Shown here piece by piece: positions 1-8,289 of a stretch of 64,000 nt of DNA (the first letter of the stretch is position 1; the number at the start of each line of letters is the position of its first letter). The DNA comes from Phycisphaeraceae bacterium (GTDB lineage: Bacteria > Planctomycetota > Phycisphaerae > Phycisphaerales > UBA1924): NCBI GenBank assembly GCA_019636515.1, contig JAHBXI010000001.1, positions 248,001-312,000 on the forward strand, in the 5' to 3' direction. The translations under genes were made by a program, and so were the position numbers. The notes below the pieces were generated by a model. It was not told where the DNA came from, made no database searches, and worked only from the letters and a program-made list of their open reading frames with translations.

Positions 1-651
1 CTGCTGCGGCCCGACCGGGGAGAGGTCCGGTTCGACGGCCGGCGCATCGACCTGCTCAACGAGCGGGAACTCAAGTCCGTCCGCCTCCAGGTCGGCCTGC
101 TGTTCCAGATGGGTGCGCTGTTCGACTCCATGACCGTTCAGGAGAACCTTGAGTTCCCGATGATCGAGCACACGGCATGCACCGCCTCGGAACGCCGGGA
201 CCGGGCCACCGTCGCGCTCGACATGGTCGACCTGTCCGGCGTCCAGGACAAACTCCCCTCGCAACTCTCCGGAGGGCAGAAAAAACGCGTCGCCCTGGCA
301 CGCGCCATCGTCCTCCAGCCCAGAGTGGTCCTCTACGACGAGCCCACCACCGGGCTCGACCCCATCCGGGCCGACGGCATCAACGAACTCATCCTCAAAC
401 TCAAGCGAAAACTCCGCGTCACCAGCGTCGTCGTGACCCACGACCTGGTCTCCGCCCGAAAGGTCGCCGACCGCGTTGTCATGCTCCTGGGGGGACGCGT
501 CATCGCCGACGGGACCTACGACCAACTCGAAAAGAGCGCGGATTCCCACGTTCAGCACTTCCTCCGAGGGCAATACAATCGCGAGGAGGATACCGCCACC
601 GAATCCCTCTCGGTGGCGCAAAAACCCCCGCTCTCGGAAGCCGTCCAGTGA
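1..651 (+). CDS. mlaF: ABC transporter ATP-binding protein, MlaF-like (5' truncated by window)
   Basis: ATPase subunit of an Mla-type phospholipid/MCE transporter, working at the cytoplasmic face of the inner membrane. The start and Walker A lie upstream of the window, and the reading frame is open from base 1. Visible are a Q-loop (LLFQMGALFDSM, typical of MlaF), the ABC signature LSGGQKKR, Walker B (VVLYDEP) with TTGLDP, and the switch histidine in VVTHD. The C-terminus after about residue 185 is low in conservation. The MCE-domain gene follows 28 bases downstream, which supports an mlaF-mlaD order with the permease presumably upstream. The family assignment is firm; the actual lipid cargo is not shown by the sequence. 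Confidence 0.93.
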   Translation: MLRPDRGEVRFDGRRIDLLNERELKSVRLQVGLLFQMGALFDSMTVQENLEFPMIEHTACTASERRDRATVALDMVDLSGVQDKLPSQLSGGQKKRVALARAIVLQPRVVLYDEPTTGLDPIRADGINELILKLKRKLRVTSVVVTHDLVSARKVADRVVMLLGGRVIADGTYDQLEKSADSHVQHFLRGQYNREEDTATESLSVAQKPPLSEAVQ

Positions 652-679
652 TCCGCAGGCACCGACCGGAAGGAACACG

Positions 680-1720
680 ATGCAAGGAGCATCCCGCGAT
701 TTTCTCACCGGCCTGGTGGCCCTGGCAGGCCTGCTCGGGCTGGCCGCCCTGCTGTTCATCTTCGGCGAGGTGCGCAACGTCTTCGCCTCCACCTACGAAT
801 TTCAACTCCGCGTCGACCACGCCGCCGGACTGAGGCCGACCTCCGACGTCGCCCTCCAGGGCGTCCGCATCGGCACCGTCGTGTGGATCGCCAACGCCCC
901 CGACGATCCCAACCACGGCGTCGACATCCGAGTCAAGGTGCGCGGCGACGCCAGGATCCCACGAGAATTCACCCTCTACCTCGACAAGGGATTTGTCGGA
1001 GACGCCGTGCTCGACCTGCAGGTCCTCCCGGGAGCAACGATCGACGATTCGAAGGTCATACGACACAACGAGGTGCTCCCGGGAACCAGGACCGTGGACA
1101 GCCTCTTCCGGCGAGTCGAGATCGCCATGGCCGAGCCGCTCGAACGCATCGGGCAGGCCGCCGAACGTGTCGCCAAACTCAGCGAGGACGCCGCCGACCT
1201 CTTCGAGCCGCGGACCCTCGCCGACGTTCACGCCGGCAAGCCCGCCAACCTCAGCAGCACCTTTGAACGGGTCGATCAAGTCCTCGCCAACGCCAACCGC
1301 TGGCTCGGAGATGAGGCCCTCCACGGAGATGCCCGGGCCATCGCCGCCTCGGCACGAGATGCCATCACCGAGGTGCGAGCCACCGCTTCATCGCTCCGTG
1401 ACACGGCCGAGTCAATCCGGCACGCCTCCGATTCCGCACGGGGCCAGATCGAGACCCAGGGCGCCAGGATCGCCGAGTCGGCCGACCGCATCACCGCGGC
1501 GATCACCCAGACGCTCGGCCGCATCGATCAGACCGCCGGTGAGATCCAGAAAATCGCCACCGGCATCAACGCCGGCGAGGGGACCATCGGTCAACTCACC
1601 AAGAACCCCGACCTCTACAACTCCGTGCGAGACGCCGCCGTCCGCCTCGACCGGGCGATCAACGAACTCCAGATGCTCCTTGAGAAACTCAAGGATGAGG
1701 GGATCCCCATCTCGTTTTGA
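680..1720 (+). CDS. mlaD: MlaD/MCE family substrate-binding protein
   Basis: Periplasm-facing MCE-domain subunit of the same lipid transporter, 346 residues. Residues 9-30 form one hydrophobic membrane anchor (LTGLVALAGLLGLAALLFIF). The MCE domain follows at about 38-120, with the usual G-LRPTSDVALQGVRIGTV core. The rest (about 140-340) is alanine- and glutamate-rich and predicted helical, as in MCE proteins whose C-terminal helices form a needle or barrel. I chose the ATG at 680 because it places the anchor at the N-terminus and follows AAGGAACACG. The longer in-frame upstream extension overlaps mlaF and is low quality. It is likely cotranscribed with mlaF. Confidence 0.9.
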   Translation: MQGASRDFLTGLVALAGLLGLAALLFIFGEVRNVFASTYEFQLRVDHAAGLRPTSDVALQGVRIGTVVWIANAPDDPNHGVDIRVKVRGDARIPREFTLYLDKGFVGDAVLDLQVLPGATIDDSKVIRHNEVLPGTRTVDSLFRRVEIAMAEPLERIGQAAERVAKLSEDAADLFEPRTLADVHAGKPANLSSTFERVDQVLANANRWLGDEALHGDARAIAASARDAITEVRATASSLRDTAESIRHASDSARGQIETQGARIAESADRITAAITQTLGRIDQTAGEIQKIATGINAGEGTIGQLTKNPDLYNSVRDAAVRLDRAINELQMLLEKLKDEGIPISF

Positions 1721-1899
1721 TCGAGCGCCGCCCTCCCAAGACCACCACCCCCCAAGACCTTCACCCCAAGACCCCCAGCCCGAAGTCACGCATCACCGGC
1801 ACGCGGGCGGGCCGGATTCCGACGACTCCGCGACTCCGCTCCGACGACTCCGCCACGATTCTCGGCGGATTGGCTTCGCCGAGGATTGGCCAGGCCCCC

Positions 1900-1934
1900 A
1901 AAAAGCACAAGCCGCCGAGCGAACCCCCGGCGGC
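1900..1934 (-). terminator. Rho-independent terminator of rpmH
   Basis: Read on the minus strand, a GCCGCCG / CGGCGGC stem with a loop of about 10 nt (1911-1934) is followed a few bases later by a run of five T (1904-1900). It lies 63 bases past the rpmH stop. A second inverted repeat (CTCGGCG / CGCCGAG, 1861-1883) lies further on and could serve the converging mlaD transcript, but it has no T run. Confidence 0.55.
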
Positions 1935-1996
1935 TCATCTCCCGATCCATCCGCGGCGCGCTGCATCCCGGTGGGACCCGCGCCGCCGTGGCGGGT

Positions 1997-2146
1997 TCAA
2001 CTGTACTTCTTATCCGCGACGTTGAGCGAACGGCCGACTCGCCGCTTGCGATTCATCATCTTGCGGCCGTGGCGCGTCTTCATGCGAGCACGGAAACCGA
2101 TGTTGCGCTTCCGCTTGCGTTTGCTGATCCGGTGTGGGTAGTGCAT
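1997..2146 (-). CDS. rpmH: 50S ribosomal protein L34
   Basis: Small basic ribosomal protein of 49 residues, read directly from the minus strand. It starts MHYPHRISKRKRKRNIGFRA and ends with VADKKYS. The conserved L34 core is present: KRKRKRNIGFRARM, then RHGRKMMNRKRRVGR (family KR--GFRARM-T--GR-V--RRR-KGR). The length matches bacterial L34 (44-50 residues). No rnpA is visible next to it, unlike the common rpmH-rnpA arrangement. A promoter lies about 130 bases upstream and a terminator downstream, so it appears to be a single-gene transcript. Confidence 0.93.
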   Translation of the reverse strand: MHYPHRISKRKRKRNIGFRARMKTRHGRKMMNRKRRVGRSLNVADKKYS

Positions 2147-2251
2147 GGCTCGTGGCTCGGCTCTGGCGTGCGCGAAGCAAAGGCCCTCTCGTGTCCGGGC
2201 CTTCTCGTACCCGACGGTCTCCCGCGCACACGGGAACCGACGGCCCGCTCG

Positions 2252-2265
2252 GTGGAACGTTCCAC
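2252..2265. promoter_or_regulatory. 14-bp perfect palindrome in the rpmH 5' region
   Basis: GTGGAACGTTCCAC is its own reverse complement. On the minus strand it begins about 14 bases after the candidate -10 of rpmH, so it sits at or just after the transcription start. It could be an operator or a short 5'-UTR hairpin. Nothing in the sequence identifies a ligand or regulator. Confidence 0.35.
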
Positions 2266-2278
2266 ACGACGGGTTGAG

Positions 2279-2307
2279 ATTCTAGACCGTATCCCCAGCC
2301 GTGTCCG
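2279..2307 (-). promoter_or_regulatory. Candidate sigma-70 promoter of rpmH
   Basis: On the minus strand: CGGACA (-35, four of six consensus bases), a 17-bp spacer, then TAGAAT (-10, five of six). The expected start is near 2272, giving a 5' UTR of about 125 nt. The rest of the 482-base gap between rpmH and rnc (2147-2628) shows only a TTGACA at 2404-2409 with no matching -10 for rnc, and no gene. Confidence 0.45.
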
Positions 2308-2628
2308 CCGGTCCGAGCAAACCGCTTCCCAAAGCCAAAAAAACACCGAAATCGACTTGCGGCAAGGCCGCGCCACCGTAGACTAAGAGACGTAAAGTCT
2401 TATTGACAATTTGTTTGCGGGCAACGACCCGCGCCCGGTCTTGAAGAATGCATGCTCGGCTGCGGTTCGGTCACGATCCGGCCGATACCCAGATCCGATC
2501 GGAGAGGTGCGCCTTGGCTCGCCGCTCGTCCATCACGACGGGCATCGAGCCTCCGCGTCCCTCGGTTACACGCCACCGGCAAGGGCCACGGCCCGCCGGC
2601 GTAAGGCACGCACGACGTCGGAGGCACC

Positions 2629-3360
2629 ATGGACGATGCAAACCGGCTCCAGGTCCAAAAGGCACTGGGCTACACGTTCCGCTCGGCCGACCTGCTGGAC
2701 CTCTCGCTCACGCACGCCTCGTTCGTCGAGTCGCGCCTTCATTCCAACGAGCGGCTCGAATTCCTCGGCGACGCCGTCCTGGGCCTGGTCGTCTGCCAGC
2801 GCATCTTCGAGCGATACCCCACCCTGCTCGAAGGGGAAATGACCAAGATCAAGTCGATGGCCGTCTCCCGGTCGACCTGTACGCAGATCGCCCGGCAGTT
2901 GGGCCTGGGTGAAATGCTGGTGATCGGAAAGGGGATGTGCAACGGCGATGGCATGCCCGCCTCGCTCCTGGCCGCCGTCCTGGAGTCGGTCATCGGAGCC
3001 ATCTATCTTGACGGGGGCATCGAGGCCGCCCGGGCCTTCATCGTCCCGCTGATCGATCCCATGATCGAACAGGCCGCCGCCAGCGGGCATCAGCAGAACT
3101 TCAAGTCCGTCCTCCAGCAGCACGCCCAGCAGGTCCTGGGCGAGACTCCCATCTACAGGGTCCTCGACGAGAAGGGCCCCGACCATGCCAAGTGCTTCAA
3201 GGTCAGCGTCGAACTCGCCGGCGAACGCTACGAATCGGCGTGGGGACAGTCAAAGAAGCGAGCCGAGCAGATGTCGGCCCTCAACGCGCTCCGCGCGCTG
3301 CGAATCATCGAGGATCTGCCCGACGGCAACGTCCGCGTCATCTCACCCGCCGTCGAGTAA
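2629..3360 (+). CDS. rnc: Ribonuclease III
   Basis: Endonuclease that cleaves double-stranded RNA in rRNA and mRNA processing, 243 residues. The catalytic domain is residues 1-155, with the signature NERLEFLGDAV at 40-50 and ESVIGAIYLDGG at 119-130. A double-stranded-RNA-binding domain follows (about 158-230, with the C-terminal KKRAEQMSALNAL helix). Glu41, Glu44, Asp48 and Glu119 are present. The metal-binding aspartate three residues before the last glutamate (Asp114 in E. coli) is read here as Ala, within LLAAVLESVIGA. The ATG at 2629 gives the family N-terminus; no strong Shine-Dalgarno is seen. The gene converges on the MFS gene 32 bases downstream. Confidence 0.92.
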   Translation: MDDANRLQVQKALGYTFRSADLLDLSLTHASFVESRLHSNERLEFLGDAVLGLVVCQRIFERYPTLLEGEMTKIKSMAVSRSTCTQIARQLGLGEMLVIGKGMCNGDGMPASLLAAVLESVIGAIYLDGGIEAARAFIVPLIDPMIEQAAASGHQQNFKSVLQQHAQQVLGETPIYRVLDEKGPDHAKCFKVSVELAGERYESAWGQSKKRAEQMSALNALRALRIIEDLPDGNVRVISPAVE

Positions 3361-3392
3361 GGTCCCGCGCCGGGCACGGCGGGAATCAACGG

Positions 3393-4727
3393 TCATGGGT
3401 CGGGGATCCGGGTCGGCGCCCGCGCCGTGTCCCGTTCCAGGTGCTTCGCGCCCGTCAGCCAGGCGACGCCCCCCGCCAGCACCGCCGCCGCGCACAGCAG
3501 GAACGCCCCATCCCACGATCCGGTCCGGTCACGGATCGCCCCCATGATCGGCGGCGAGATCGCGTCGCCCAGCGCGTGGATGATGAAGATGTTGACCGCG
3601 TACGCCGACGACCGCATCGATGGGTGCGTCACGTTCGCCAGCACCGTGTTGGTCGGACCGGTCCCCACGAACAGGAAGAACATCGCCCCGAACATGACCA
3701 CCCACGCCGCCGGGAACGGGGCGTACACGCTCCCGATCACAAGCGGGAAGGCCACGAGCATCCCGATCCCCGAGACCAGGAAGTACGCCCCGGGAAAACG
3801 ACGCCTCAGCGCGTCGGCGAGATAGCCCCCCGCCAGCGTCGCCGACAGCCCCGCCACCACCGTGATGCCCCCGAACATCGTGTTCACACGCGCCAGTTTG
3901 GCGGTCGAAGGCTCTCCGGGCGAGCGGGAATACACGAACTCGGGCATCCAGTACGCGATCCCCCCCACCGCGAAGGTCATCAGCGTCATGCCGATCGTGT
4001 TGCGCACAAACGACGGCGTGCGAGCCAGCACCAGGTAGTCACGAGCCTTCGGTGAACGCCCCGCCGAAGCCCCCGAGTCGGACGCTCCGCGGCGAGGCTC
4101 GGGCACGAGAAAGCACATCGCTCCCAGCGCCAGCCCGGGGACCATCATCACGTAGAACGGCGCCCGCCACGAGTCCGCCGCCGCCGCGAGAATCCCTCCG
4201 AGAAGATACCCAAGCGCGCTGCCCACCGGGATCGCGACGTAGAACCACGCCAGCACCGCCCCGCGACGAGAGACCGGGTACATGTCCGAGATGATCGTCG
4301 GAGCGATCGGGCCGTACGCCGCCTCACCGACCCCCACCATGATCCGGCAAACCAGCATCGCCCCGTACACCGATGCCAGGCCGGTGCCGCCCGTCGCCAA
4401 ACTCCACGCGATCACCCCCAGGCCGATGATCGCCCAGCGACCCCGGCGGTCACCGATCCAGCCGAACACCGGGGCGGCCACCATGTACGCGACCAGGAAC
4501 GCCGTCGAGAGCAGCCCGAGTTTGAACTTCGCGTTCGGGTCCGCCTGGCTTCCCTCACCGAAGAACTCAACCCCAACCATCGGCAGCACCGCCGCCAGGA
4601 TGTACCGGTCAATGTAATTGAACAGGTTGATCAGCAGCAGCAGGATCAGCGACCCGCGCGCCGTGGCAAGCAGGCCCGCGGCCCGCGCGGCCATCGGTCG
4701 TTGACGGCTCGGTGTCGGGTCCGTCAC
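3393..4727 (-). CDS. MFS transporter, Spinster-like
   Basis: Integral membrane transporter of the major facilitator superfamily, 444 residues with about 12 hydrophobic segments. The first segment carries NYIDRYILAAVLP and the fourth carries GVGEAAYGPIAPTIISDMYP, both characteristic of the Spinster branch. The inter-helix MFS motif WIGDRRGRW is present near residue 90. The GTG start at 4727 follows GGGAG at a 6-base spacing; an ATG at 4694 is an alternative. It lies 46 bases downstream of the hydrolase gene on the same strand, so the two may be cotranscribed. The substrate is unknown; relatives export lipids or small organic molecules. Confidence 0.85.
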   Translation of the reverse strand: MTDPTPSRQRPMAARAAGLLATARGSLILLLLINLFNYIDRYILAAVLPMVGVEFFGEGSQADPNAKFKLGLLSTAFLVAYMVAAPVFGWIGDRRGRWAIIGLGVIAWSLATGGTGLASVYGAMLVCRIMVGVGEAAYGPIAPTIISDMYPVSRRGAVLAWFYVAIPVGSALGYLLGGILAAAADSWRAPFYVMMVPGLALGAMCFLVPEPRRGASDSGASAGRSPKARDYLVLARTPSFVRNTIGMTLMTFAVGGIAYWMPEFVYSRSPGEPSTAKLARVNTMFGGITVVAGLSATLAGGYLADALRRRFPGAYFLVSGIGMLVAFPLVIGSVYAPFPAAWVVMFGAMFFLFVGTGPTNTVLANVTHPSMRSSAYAVNIFIIHALGDAISPPIMGAIRDRTGSWDGAFLLCAAAVLAGGVAWLTGAKHLERDTARAPTRIPDP

Positions 4728-4773
4728 GCGAGGCTCCCGCCGGCGGACTCGATGAACTCACGGGTCTGTTGGT

Positions 4774-5634
4774 TCATGCCCCGTCCGTCCCGCCGACGCC
4801 CAGGCAACTCGCCAGGAACTCCACCTGGAGGTTCTTGGCGTCGTTGGCAAAGCGCCCGAAGCCCGAGTGTTCCTGCGGAGCCCCCGTCTCTGGCCACGTC
4901 CGCACCCGCACCAGGCCCGGGTCGGCTCCACGCGCTCGGTACGCCGATCGAACACGCTCGACAAACACCGCCATCCCTTGCCACGGGACGACCCGGTCGG
5001 CCTCCGAATGCAGCACCAGCATCGGCACCGTCGGCATCCCCGCGAGGCGCCTCATCGGGTCCAGCCGCTCCAGCCGATCGGGAGAGACCTCCGCGAAAAC
5101 CCGATCGGCCCTGGGCAACCCCGCCCGGTCGGGGGCGTACAGGCCTTCGAGCCACCCCGTGCTCCCTTCGACCGCCACGGCTCGGAACGCCCCCACCGAC
5201 GCCGGCGCGGGATCGCAGACCCTCCGCAGCGCCGCCATGCCACCCGCCGACATCCCCCCGATCCCGACGCGAGAGAGGTCAAACACGCCACCCCATTCCA
5301 CGGCCGCAAGGGCATCGAGCACCCCGCCGACCTCCTCCACCGCCTGTTCAAGAACGTCCAGCGACCGCGCGGGGGTCTGCCAGTCCTCGATCAACCGCTC
5401 CCCGTGGCCGGGAAGGTCGATCGAAACCGCCGCGATTCCCGCCCGAATCCAGCGGAGATACCGGCCCGGGTCCAGTTCCTTGCTCACCGTCCGCCCGTGC
5501 ATCCAGAACATCACCGGCGCGGGATGCTCCCAGTCCGGATGGGCCAGCAGCGTCGGAACCCCGGCAAGTCCGAGACGGGCCGATCTCGCCCTGGAAGCCA
5601 GATCCCGGGGAAACTGGGAAAATCGAGGATCCAT
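4774..5634 (-). CDS. Alpha/beta hydrolase family protein
   Basis: Predicted serine hydrolase of 286 residues with the alpha/beta fold. The nucleophile elbow is GGMSAGG with Ser129. The acid is probably Asp213 in LVLHSEADRVVP, and the base His256 in PQEHSGF. The oxyanion region is MFWMHGRTV near 42-50, followed by the LPGHGER strand-loop near 74-80. No signal peptide is evident, so it is probably cytoplasmic. It resembles dienelactone-hydrolase or prolyl-oligopeptidase-like esterases, but the substrate cannot be told. It precedes the MFS transporter on the same strand. The divergent rpe start is 80 bases away, leaving a short shared promoter region. Confidence 0.82.
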   Translation of the reverse strand: MDPRFSQFPRDLASRARSARLGLAGVPTLLAHPDWEHPAPVMFWMHGRTVSKELDPGRYLRWIRAGIAAVSIDLPGHGERLIEDWQTPARSLDVLEQAVEEVGGVLDALAAVEWGGVFDLSRVGIGGMSAGGMAALRRVCDPAPASVGAFRAVAVEGSTGWLEGLYAPDRAGLPRADRVFAEVSPDRLERLDPMRRLAGMPTVPMLVLHSEADRVVPWQGMAVFVERVRSAYRARGADPGLVRVRTWPETGAPQEHSGFGRFANDAKNLQVEFLASCLGVGGTDGA

Positions 5635-5714
5635 CCGGCTTCCAATGTAGCCGTTTCGGGCGGACGTGATTCGCGCGCCGTCCCCGCGCGGAACCCTCGT
5701 CCTACCGTCGCCGG

Positions 5715-6413
5715 ATGATCGACCTGCGATCGCCTCCGCGCCTTCCCCTGGTGGCCCCTTCCATCCTCTCCGCGGACTTTGCCAACCTCGCGCGCGACGC
5801 GGGCGACGTGCTCGCCCGGGGCGCGGACCTTTTGCACCTCGACGTCATGGATGGGCATTTCGCCCCCAACCTCACGATGGGCCCGGCTCTGTGCGACAGC
5901 CTCCGCCGCGCTCTTCCCGATGCCTTTCTCGATGTCCACCTCATGGTCCGCGATCCGGGCATGTACGTCGGCCCGTTTGCCGATGCCGGGGCAAACCACA
6001 TCACCTTCCACGCCGAAGCGATCCACGAAGGGGCCCTGGACCCCGACGCATGTCTCCACTTGGCCGACGGGATTCGCGCCAGGGGCATGACCACGGGCCT
6101 GGCGATCAACCCCCCCACGCCCGTCGAGCGGATCCTCCCGCTCGCCGATCGCTTTGACATGATCCTGGTCATGTCCGTGAACCCCGGCTTTTCCGGCCAG
6201 GCGTTCATCCCCGCGGTACTCGCCAAGACCCAGGCCGTGCGGGCCGCCGTCGGCTCATCGACCCGTATCGAAATGGATGGCGGGATTTCGCCTGCAAACG
6301 CGCAGGCGGTGCGCACCGCGGGGTGCGATGTACTCGTCGCGGCCTCGGCGGTCTTCGGGGGGCCGATCGAAGAGCGAACAGAGACCATCCGGGCGCTCCG
6401 AGGTCCGATATAA
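5715..6413 (+). CDS. rpe: Ribulose-phosphate 3-epimerase
   Basis: Interconverts ribulose 5-phosphate and xylulose 5-phosphate in the pentose phosphate pathway; cytosolic TIM barrel, 232 residues. The family signatures are clear: APSILSADFANL at the start, HLDVMDGHFAPNLTMGP near 41-57, DVHLMV near 73, MSVNPGFSGQAF near 153-164, and EMDGGISPANA near 187. The metal and catalytic aspartates (in HLDVMDG and EMDGGI) are present. The length is slightly above the usual 210-225 because of a short N-terminal extension. A TATAAT sequence overlaps the end of the gene (6410-6415) and may belong to the next gene. Confidence 0.95.
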   Translation: MIDLRSPPRLPLVAPSILSADFANLARDAGDVLARGADLLHLDVMDGHFAPNLTMGPALCDSLRRALPDAFLDVHLMVRDPGMYVGPFADAGANHITFHAEAIHEGALDPDACLHLADGIRARGMTTGLAINPPTPVERILPLADRFDMILVMSVNPGFSGQAFIPAVLAKTQAVRAAVGSSTRIEMDGGISPANAQAVRTAGCDVLVAASAVFGGPIEERTETIRALRGPI

Positions 6414-6574
6414 TCTATTTGTACGGTATTTGAATGGCATCAGGTTCTCCGACCTTGTTCAACAGCGGCGAGTCGCTACAGTTTCCGTGGAATGAAGAAC
6501 TGCCCGCCGTGCCCGCGTCCGGAGGACGCCCGCGGCGAGCCACAGGACCGGACGGATCAACCCGACCGGCGACT

Positions 6575-7252
6575 ATGGGAAAGGCTAAGTTCGCGGATAT
6601 CTGGCTGGTCCGCGCGGGGTGTTCGCAGTGGGACCAGGATGGTCGAATCGTCGGCGCCACGGACCTCCCTCCATGCGAGGCCGGATTAGCGGCGGCACGA
6701 GACGCCGCCCGCCTGCTCGCCGGGAAGCCGATCTGCGCCATTCTCACGGCACCCGCCGAATGCGCCCGATCAACCGCCGACCTGATTGCTCAGGGCTCAC
6801 GCAGCCCCAAGGTCCGACCGACCGAAACGCTCGGCGAAATCGCCCTGGGACTCTGGGAAGGCACGCTCGCCAGCGACATCGAAGATCGCTGCCCGACCGT
6901 GTACCGCCAGTGGCGAACCGACCCGTCGAGCGTCATTCCACCCGAGGGCGAGTCGTACCAGGAGGCCATGGCACGCGTACGCGAAGCGATCACCGACGCC
7001 GTCGGCCGCCACCTCAAGAACGGCCAGGGTCTTGCGATCGTCGTCGGCCCCACGGTCTTCGGCATGCTGATTTGCTGGCTTGAAAACCGCCCGCCGTCCG
7101 ATCTATGGGAATTGCTCGACGAGTCGCCGCCGGTGATCCGCATGACCGTTGATCGAGCCACGATGAAGGCCGTTTCAAGGGCACAGTCGCCGGAACCCGC
7201 CGCGTTGCCGGCGGGGCGGGTTCAAGCCTCGGTTTCATCCTTGCACCGTTGA
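6575..7252 (+). CDS. Histidine-phosphatase-fold protein lacking the catalytic histidines
   Basis: 225-residue homologue of the phosphoglycerate-mutase/histidine-phosphatase family. The family layout is recognisable: strand 1 with the RHG region, then DGRIVGATDLPPCEAGLAAA, the CARSTADLI arginine segment and the EIALGLWEG segment. The catalytic RHG is RAG here (Arg13-Ala14-Gly15). The second conserved His region (normally VxHGG) reads IVVGPTVFG with no His. It is probably a non-catalytic, perhaps regulatory or binding, protein. I prefer the ATG at 6575. The frame stays open to an ATG at 6434, but those 47 codons have clearly lower third-position GC and no family match. Function is unknown. Confidence 0.7.
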   Translation: MGKAKFADIWLVRAGCSQWDQDGRIVGATDLPPCEAGLAAARDAARLLAGKPICAILTAPAECARSTADLIAQGSRSPKVRPTETLGEIALGLWEGTLASDIEDRCPTVYRQWRTDPSSVIPPEGESYQEAMARVREAITDAVGRHLKNGQGLAIVVGPTVFGMLICWLENRPPSDLWELLDESPPVIRMTVDRATMKAVSRAQSPEPAALPAGRVQASVSSLHR

Positions 7253-7382
7253 TCGCACGATCCGCGGCCGCGGGTCGAGCGACGAATCACGTATCCACGC
7301 TCCTACCCGTCCAGGCACGCCGCTTCGCACGAACCAAGACCGGCCGGGGGATCAGATCCACCGGCGACAGGAATCGAGAGAA

Positions 7383-8243
7383 ATGACCAAGACCGCAACC
7401 CGGACGTGGCAGGAAGTCCGACCCCAGCGTCGCGCGGCCATCCCCGAAGGACTCTGGCTCCGATGCCCCGGGTGCGCCCGGATGATCTACCGCAAGCACC
7501 TCGAGGCCAACCTTCACGTCTGCCCGGAGTGCCACCACCACTACCGCATCTCCGCCGCCGAGCGCGTCGATCAACTCGCCGACGCGGGCTCCTTCAACGA
7601 GATGTTCACGGACCTCGCGCCCGCGGACGCCCTCAATTTCAAGGACCTCAAGGCCTACAAGGACCGGCTGATCGCCGAGCAGATCCGCACCGGGTCGTCC
7701 GACGCGATCAAGGCCGGACGATGCTTCATCAAGGGTCGCCAGGCGATGGTCTGCTGCCTCGACCTGACGTTCATGATGGGGTCGATGGGATCGGTCGTCG
7801 GGGAGACCATCACCCGGGCCATCGAGCACGCCACGCCCGACCCGGCCTTGAACAAGCCCGGACTTCCCGTGATCATCGTGAGTTGCTCGGGCGGCGCTCG
7901 CATGCAGGAATCCGGCCTCTCCCTCATGCAGATGGCCAAGACCTCGGCCGCCCTGGCCCGATTCGACGACGCCGGCGGACTGTTCATCAGCGTCCTGACC
8001 GACCCCACCACCGGAGGCGTCACCGCCAGTTTCGCCATGCTCGGTGACGTGATCTTCGCCGAACCCAAGGCCCTGGTCGGCTTCGCCGGCCCCCGCGTGA
8101 TCCAGCAGACCATCCGCCAGGAACTCCCCGACGGGTTCCAGCGCTCGGAGTTCCTGCTCAAGATGGGGCTGGTGGACCGCGTCGTCCACCGATCAAATCT
8201 CCGTACCGAGATCGCCCGGGTCATCGACTACACCGGCAAGTGA
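7383..8243 (+). CDS. accD: Acetyl-CoA carboxylase carboxyltransferase subunit beta
   Basis: Beta subunit of the carboxyltransferase that makes malonyl-CoA for fatty acid synthesis; acts with AccA in the cytosol. 286 residues, the usual length. The N-terminal zinc ribbon has Cys28, Cys31, Cys47 and Cys50 (CPGC...CPEC). The crotonase-fold region carries FMMGSMGSVVGE, CSGGARMQE, LTDPTTGGVTASFAMLGD and IFAEPKALVGFAGPRVI, all typical of AccD. The start at 7383 follows a purine-rich GAGAGAA. accA is not in the window. A gene for an SDR enzyme follows 46 bases later on the same strand. Confidence 0.96.
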   Translation: MTKTATRTWQEVRPQRRAAIPEGLWLRCPGCARMIYRKHLEANLHVCPECHHHYRISAAERVDQLADAGSFNEMFTDLAPADALNFKDLKAYKDRLIAEQIRTGSSDAIKAGRCFIKGRQAMVCCLDLTFMMGSMGSVVGETITRAIEHATPDPALNKPGLPVIIVSCSGGARMQESGLSLMQMAKTSAALARFDDAGGLFISVLTDPTTGGVTASFAMLGDVIFAEPKALVGFAGPRVIQQTIRQELPDGFQRSEFLLKMGLVDRVVHRSNLRTEIARVIDYTGK

Positions 8244-8289
8244 CCCCCCGGCGGAGTCGCGCCGCGCCAACCCCCCGTACCGTTGATCC

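Noticed and set aside
2376-2415. Short inverted repeat TAAGA...TCTTA with a nearby TTGACA as an rnc promoter/operator
   Set aside because: Arms are imperfect, and there is no -10 at 16-19 bases after the TTGACA.
6434-6574. N-terminal extension of the histidine-phosphatase homologue
   Set aside because: Third-position GC is clearly lower than in the rest of the gene, and the segment has no family match, so the ATG at 6575 is preferred.
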